Part shown: piece after piece, positions 63,866 to 64,000 of the stretch | Layout of the letters: each line of letters starts with the position of its first letter | How positions within the stretch are numbered: the first letter of the stretch is position 1 | Assembly: GCA_002282385.1 (NCBI GenBank) | Contig: NCJG01000005.1 | Coordinates: 83,718-147,717 of the forward strand | Direction of reading: 5' to 3' | Length of the DNA: 64,000 nt | From: Sphingomonadales bacterium 39-57-19 | GTDB taxonomy: Bacteria; Pseudomonadota; Alphaproteobacteria; Sphingomonadales; Sphingomonadaceae | Position numbers and translations under genes: made by a program | Notes under the pieces: model-generated | What the model was told of the DNA's origin: nothing | Seen by the model: the letters and a program-made list of their open reading frames with translations, nothing else | The model's database searches: none

Positions 63866-64000
63866 ATGAAGACGCGCGCAGCTGTTGCCTTTGAAGCGAA
63901 GAAGCCACTTGAGATTGTCGAGCTTGACCTTGAGGGTCCCAAGGCTGGTGAAGTCTTGGTTGAGATCATGGCGACCGGCATTTGCCATACAGATGCCTAT
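63866..64000 (+). CDS. frmA: S-(hydroxymethyl)glutathione dehydrogenase / class III alcohol dehydrogenase, 5' part
   Basis: Only the first 45 codons lie in the window. They begin [20 protein letters not shown] and reach [10 protein letters not shown], the first zinc-binding Cys region of class III alcohol dehydrogenases. AGGAGA lies nine bases before the ATG. The enzyme oxidises the formaldehyde-glutathione adduct and fits with demethylation genes nearby. It follows purU after 51 bp on the same strand and may be in one operon. Another zinc alcohol dehydrogenase of the same branch is a less likely alternative. Confidence 0.85.
   Translation, partial: MKTRAAVAFEAKKPLEIVELDLEGPKAGEVLVEIMATGICHTDAY

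Noticed and set aside
1..64000. CRISPR array, prophage or secretion system
   Set aside because: No regularly spaced repeats, phage structural genes, integrases or secretion genes were found on either strand.

Overview
The window is a gene-dense stretch of an alphaproteobacterial chromosome. It is most like an order Sphingomonadales genome, on these grounds: the gene orders mutM-(ubiE-ubiB-coaBC-dut) and rpsT-dnaA, moderate-to-high GC, and the abundance of TonB receptor, Spinster-type MFS and TPR-sulfotransferase genes. The species cannot be named from the sequence. No rRNA, CRISPR array, prophage or complete insertion sequence was seen. One tRNA gene, one MITE-like element and one REP-like repeat family were found.

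Region 1 (1-32.5 kb) is mostly core housekeeping. It begins inside smc, followed by an overlapping alpha/beta hydrolase. A DNA ligase/exonuclease repair pair comes next. A small sugar locus has a GH36 alpha-galactosidase divergent from a sodium:solute symporter that overlaps glycerol kinase; together they suggest use of a galactosyl-glycerol such as floridoside. Then come a PAS-like unknown, dapE, an Smr protein, mltA, a Tim44-like protein, secB, murJ, trpS, a DUF4136 lipoprotein, a zinc-ribbon/SH3 protein, dnaA, rpsT and mutM. A 194-bp element with 32-bp inverted ends follows, then ubiE-ubiB-coaBC-dut-moeB-like, a sirtuin divergent from dapB, nth and a small exported protein.

Region 2 (32.5-41.2 kb) is amino-acid catabolism. 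A tightly overlapping acyl-CoA dehydrogenase / 3-hydroxyisobutyryl-CoA hydrolase / enoyl-CoA hydratase operon fits valine degradation. tRNA-Arg(CCG) follows, then a stand-alone AceE/transketolase-like 2-oxo acid enzyme, an APC amino-acid permease and a class III omega-aminotransferase.

Region 3 (41.2-64 kb) is accessory catabolism. One minus-strand operon encodes two tandem FAD/GcvT-type N-methyl-amine dehydrogenases, a Rieske oxygenase and an MDR quinone oxidoreductase, which looks like stepwise N-demethylation of a betaine-type compound. A second minus-strand cluster runs TonB receptor - TPR-sulfotransferase - Spinster MFS - aldehyde dehydrogenase - enolase-superfamily protein - GMC alcohol dehydrogenase - LysR. 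Its last catabolic genes overlap by 4-8 bp, and it shares a 14-bp sequence upstream of both the receptor and the regulator. Divergent from it are purU and the start of a glutathione-dependent formaldehyde dehydrogenase, which would handle one-carbon units from demethylation.

The most novel-looking parts are the TonB receptor/sulfotransferase/GMC/enolase cluster, whose enolase lacks a canonical metal-binding aspartate, and the alpha-galactosidase/symporter/glycerol kinase locus. Functions given for these are inferences from families and neighbours.
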